A DNA stretch of 64,000 bases from Panax quinquefolius (lineage: Eukaryota; Streptophyta; Magnoliopsida; Apiales; Araliaceae): the NCBI GenBank assembly GCA_020205615.1, contig CM035152.1, positions 150,836,166-150,900,165 on the forward strand. The letters run 5' to 3'. This document shows positions 60,619 through 64,000 of the stretch, in pieces. Positions within the stretch are counted from its first letter, which is position 1. Every line of letters begins with the position of its first letter. A model generated the notes under the pieces. It saw only the letters and a list, made by a program, of their open reading frames with translations. It made no database searches and was not told where the DNA came from. A program made the position numbers and the translations under genes.

Positions 60619-63600
60619 CGTGGCGACCCCAAAATAGGTCCATTCCATCCAACCCATTCTGAGTCGCCAAATGTATGGTACGAAAAAAAACTACAACTTT
60701 ATTACAACAATTGTCGTGCAAAATACAACAACACATATGCCGTGAGTTTGGATACAAATATATACCAACCGAAGACGTCGTCACAATGACACCTTACATA
60801 AAGGTATAGTCAAAAACCTGCTTTTAGAAATTAGAATCTTTGGGAAGTGCTCAAGGAAACCTTCGTATACGGGGAGGCCATGCTTTTAGGTTATGGTAGA
60901 TATCATATGGCCACGTAATTATCCTTGGTCAATTGATAGACCCCAAAAGAAAAACGAGAAGATTACTATCATATTCTTCCCAATGGTGAGTCTTCTCTTG
61001 ACATATCATTATCTCCACTGCTCTAATTGGGTATTATACTCCAAACAAACACCAAGATTATATAGGTAGTGCTTGTAAATATACTCGTAGAAGTGGATGA
61101 GCACAACCATGTCTTCTTATGATAACACGAAGTTTGTATGTCATTAGACATCTTGTATGATAGTGGCAAAACACCCTTCCAAAGTTAAATTCACCACACC
61201 CTCAACATCTATAGACCACCACTCTATTCCCTCGCTATCCCCGCTTCGACTCAAAATTACACTTTTATTACCCGAAAGGAATTGTGAAACAAAAAGGTGA
61301 GCACAACTAGCTCAATAAAGAATATTATGACTAAAGATAAATAAATTATCAATAGTCTTCATCGAGAAATAAATCGTAGATTTAGAAACATATGGTAGAT
61401 GATAAAACTTTTCAACCATAGTTGCAATGAACGAGCAATCCATTAAAAGAGTCAAATAGACTATAAAATCTATTATCTTCTCCATGTTAAAAGTCCACCA
61501 ACAATATTTTATCCTCAGAACATCAATCAACAATTCCTTTCCCACAATCATATGAATAACTCATAATCATAATTGTGATTCTAAATTCTCTTCTCATCCA
61601 AGACAAAGATAATTTTCATCACTTGTCTTTACCGAAACATCAAAGATCATGGTTATACCAAATCACAGCCTCGCTCATAATCATACTAATAATTTCATCT
61701 TTGCACCACTACCAAAGATATTCATCAACAATTCATCTTTACACTACAAAAAATAAAAGATATTCAACAACAGTCATCTTTTTGCATTACGAGCAAAAGA
61801 TATTCATCAATAATTCATCTTTGCACTACAGGCTAAAGATATTCAACAAAGGGTCATCTTTGCATTACAAGCCAAAGATATTCATCAATAATTCATCTTT
61901 GCACTACAAAAATTTAAAGATATTCAACAACAAGTCATCTTTGCATTACGAGCCAAAGATATTCATATATCAAAGAAATACATAATCATCTCAGAAGTTA
62001 TATAACAATAATTATAACCATGTTGATCAATTCACCTTTGCACTTAAGCTAAAAATATTCAATTGTAAATTCAATGGTCATGATCATACCACCAACAATT
62101 CAACTTTTGCACTCATCGCCAAAGAGAACCTATGGTCACGATCATACCAATAATCTACCCATCTTTACACTCAAGTCAAAGAGAAAAATATCATCATTAG
62201 GGTTATAAGAATGTTATATAAAAATAATATAATCAAAACATGGTTTTAATTTCAAGAGTAAGATTCATAAATCAATGATAATTTGGTCGAGAAGAAAAAC
62301 CAATTTGTCGTGAATAAGTACTTCGTGATTCGTACATATAAGACCGTGATAATGCATAAAGAATCCTCGATACGAAAAGATAAAGTTTCATAATAAAATT
62401 CATATCCATATTTATAACACCTTAATCCAAATGTTATAAATCACTTAGAAATCTCATAATCTAATATTATTAATATTATAATAATATTTTAATCATTTTT
62501 AAACTTATAAACAATTTAATTAAATTGTTTACACTTTAATAATTAATGCATTTAATCATCATAAAATGCCAAACTCATAAGATTTCATCACCAATAACCA
62601 AAACCCTCATCAAAAATCTGCATATACCTCATATATGATTCTCAAGCCATAAAATCATATTTTCCAATTTTCTTACTTCACATAACATATTTAATTCATT
62701 TACTCATAACTAGAATATTTTCATGAAAAATACCAAATCAGTTCCAAAAATATTTTTTTTCTGGGATTTAGCATAACATAGTTCCATATTGAACATATAT
62801 TTTTCTCTAAATTTTAAAAATTCATTTACCATTTTTCAAATGGCCAAAACCACCGAATATTTAAACATTTATCATAAATTATACTTTTATCCAAAAATTC
62901 TGAAATTTACACGGTATGTTGATATTATATAGATGTACTCCCAATCAAAATTTCATCAATTTTGGAGTTAATCACAAGGAGTTATAAGTGGTTACTTTTA
63001 AAATAGTCTTTTCTCATAAAATTCATAACTCTCAATCTATACATCCAAAAATCGCCATTTTTGGACACAATCTACAAAAATCATCAAAATATCATTTCAA
63101 ATTTTTCCAGAATTTTTGAAGGTTCAGAAAAATTTCGAAACTAAAATCATAATAACCCTTAAAATCTCTTACTATCCCTTACTATCCCTTACCTCAAAGA
63201 GCAAGATTTCTTGACCTAATAACGTCGAATCTAACTTGCAACCGAGCAAATACTCAAAGTATACTCAAAATACTCACAAGAATACGCTTCAAAATATATA
63301 GAGAGAATAGAGAAAAAACTTCAGTTTCGGTGTGATTTTCAATTCTAACCTAAAGCACTTATTTATAGGAAAATGCTTAGAACGCCAAAGAGAGACTAAA
63401 TTAATAAATTATTATTATTATTATCCTACGCCTCCTCCTTGGAAAATCAAATTGCCCAAAGAAATTTCCACACTCTTGAAAAAAAAAAATTCAAAGACAC
63501 GCATTCAATTACCAACAAAAAAGTGGGGCCTACTCATTTAAAAATTATTTTATTTTCTCAAATTCAACAATTCATAGAAAATAAACCTACATCGTAAAAA

Positions 63601-63830
63601 TACTGAATTCTATATCCATTCTCATGGAAATCAATTCTCTACAACTTTACGTAAGAAATTTTTTCCAAATTCCAAACGAAAAATGACCAAAATCTGCATA
63701 CGGATAAGTTTTCTAATTTCCTTCTCTTCCTTTCTTTTCTTCCTTTCCCATAATTCTCCACTAACTCTCTCTCTTCTTCCCCCACTTTCTTCTCTTACCC
63801 CACCACTTCTTCCACACACACACACAAATA

Positions 63831-63872
<42 letters not shown>

Positions 63873-64000
63873 TTACAATTATTAAATAATTCCAATTCTA
63901 TCTTCTCTCTTCCACCTCATCTATTTATAAACCATGAATTTATTGTAAAAATATCACCATCAATATATTATTAAAATAATATATTTAAATGAATTATTTT
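60619..64000 (-). repeat. element C, right LTR (5' LTR in coding sense), cut by window end
   Basis: Matches 46712 to about 50098 of the left LTR, including the hairpin array (61690-61975) and the (TA)n run (63833-63866). The edge reads CCGTGGCGACCCC where CTGTGGCGACCCC is expected. About 570 bp lie beyond the window. Confidence 0.85.

Larger units (their letters stand above)
46712..64000 (-). mobile_element. element C: LTR retrotransposon derivative with giant LTRs, hosting element B
   Basis: The left LTR is 46712-50668 (3,957 bp). The right LTR starts at about 60619 and leaves the window about 570 bp before its expected end. Element B and one copy of its duplication account for 50871-60489. 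Only about 0.33-0.35 kb of C internal DNA remains (50669-50870 and 60490-60618). That consists of a polypurine-tract side, a leader and a PBS, without any gag-pol. This matches the LARD description (large LTRs, non-coding). Its proteins would have to come from a related autonomous element. Confidence 0.8.

Noticed and set aside
33445..64000. Host genes hidden in the right half
   Set aside because: Every longer frame I examined is either chromovirus gag-pol or low-complexity LTR translation. No exon-like block outside these was recognised, although frame errors limit sensitivity.
1..64000. tRNA or rRNA genes
   Set aside because: No cloverleaf with A and B boxes and no rRNA stretch was recognised by eye. 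The match to tRNA-Met is only the retrotransposon primer-binding sites. A tRNAscan-SE run would be decisive.

Overview
The window looks like chromosomal DNA of a flowering plant, probably a eudicot. Genes have GT-AG introns, the intergenic DNA is AT-rich, and the proteins match plant-specific families (a ProT-type proline transporter, a WLIM2-type LIM protein, a plant MYB/SANT-like protein). Chromovirus LTR retrotransposons, MITEs, a LINE-1 remnant and a Pack-MULE surround them.

Positions 1-33,000 are the gene-bearing half. In order they hold: repeats and a weak ORF (1-3,500); a complete seven-exon proline/amino-acid permease gene (+, 3589-7610); a small Yos1/IER3IP1-like secretory-pathway gene whose 5' leader exon lies about 1.3 kb upstream (-, 10025-11840); a 1.07-kb fold-back repeat (13035-14102); an F-box gene broken by three frame changes (+, 14978-16092); a MYB/SANT-like gene with two apparent frame changes (-, 17643-18780); a MITE (20196-20453); and a complete five-exon WLIM2-type gene (-, 21385-25779) with a LINE-1 relic in intron 1. 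An 830-bp G-rich minisatellite lies upstream of the WLIM2 gene.

Positions 27,680-31,909 form a nest of DNA transposons. A Stowaway-like element was entered by a 193-bp Mutator-type MITE and by a 3.6-kb Pack-MULE. Both insertions have perfect 9-bp target duplications. The Pack-MULE carries genomic pieces of two unrelated host genes, an RSH1-like (p)ppGpp synthetase/hydrolase homologue and the TFIID subunit TAF9, in opposite orientations. This is the most interesting object in the window.

Positions 33,400-64,000 are almost entirely Ty3/gypsy chromovirus DNA (Tekay/Del-like), with coding strand minus. Element A (35251-44902) has two LTRs and a decayed gag-pol. Element C (46712 to beyond the window) has LTRs of about 3.96 kb but only about 0.35 kb of internal DNA of its own. 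Element B (50871-60484) sits inside C with a 5-bp duplication TAATA and has lost the core of its reverse transcriptase. Fragments of related LTRs fill the gaps. No host gene is visible there.

Caution: LTR copies that should be nearly identical differ mainly by short indels or swaps at CAG/CTG trinucleotides, and all three primer-binding sites carry the same one-base loss in CAG. This looks like systematic base-calling error in densely methylated DNA, so frameshifts in the right half, and perhaps some in the left half, may not be real.
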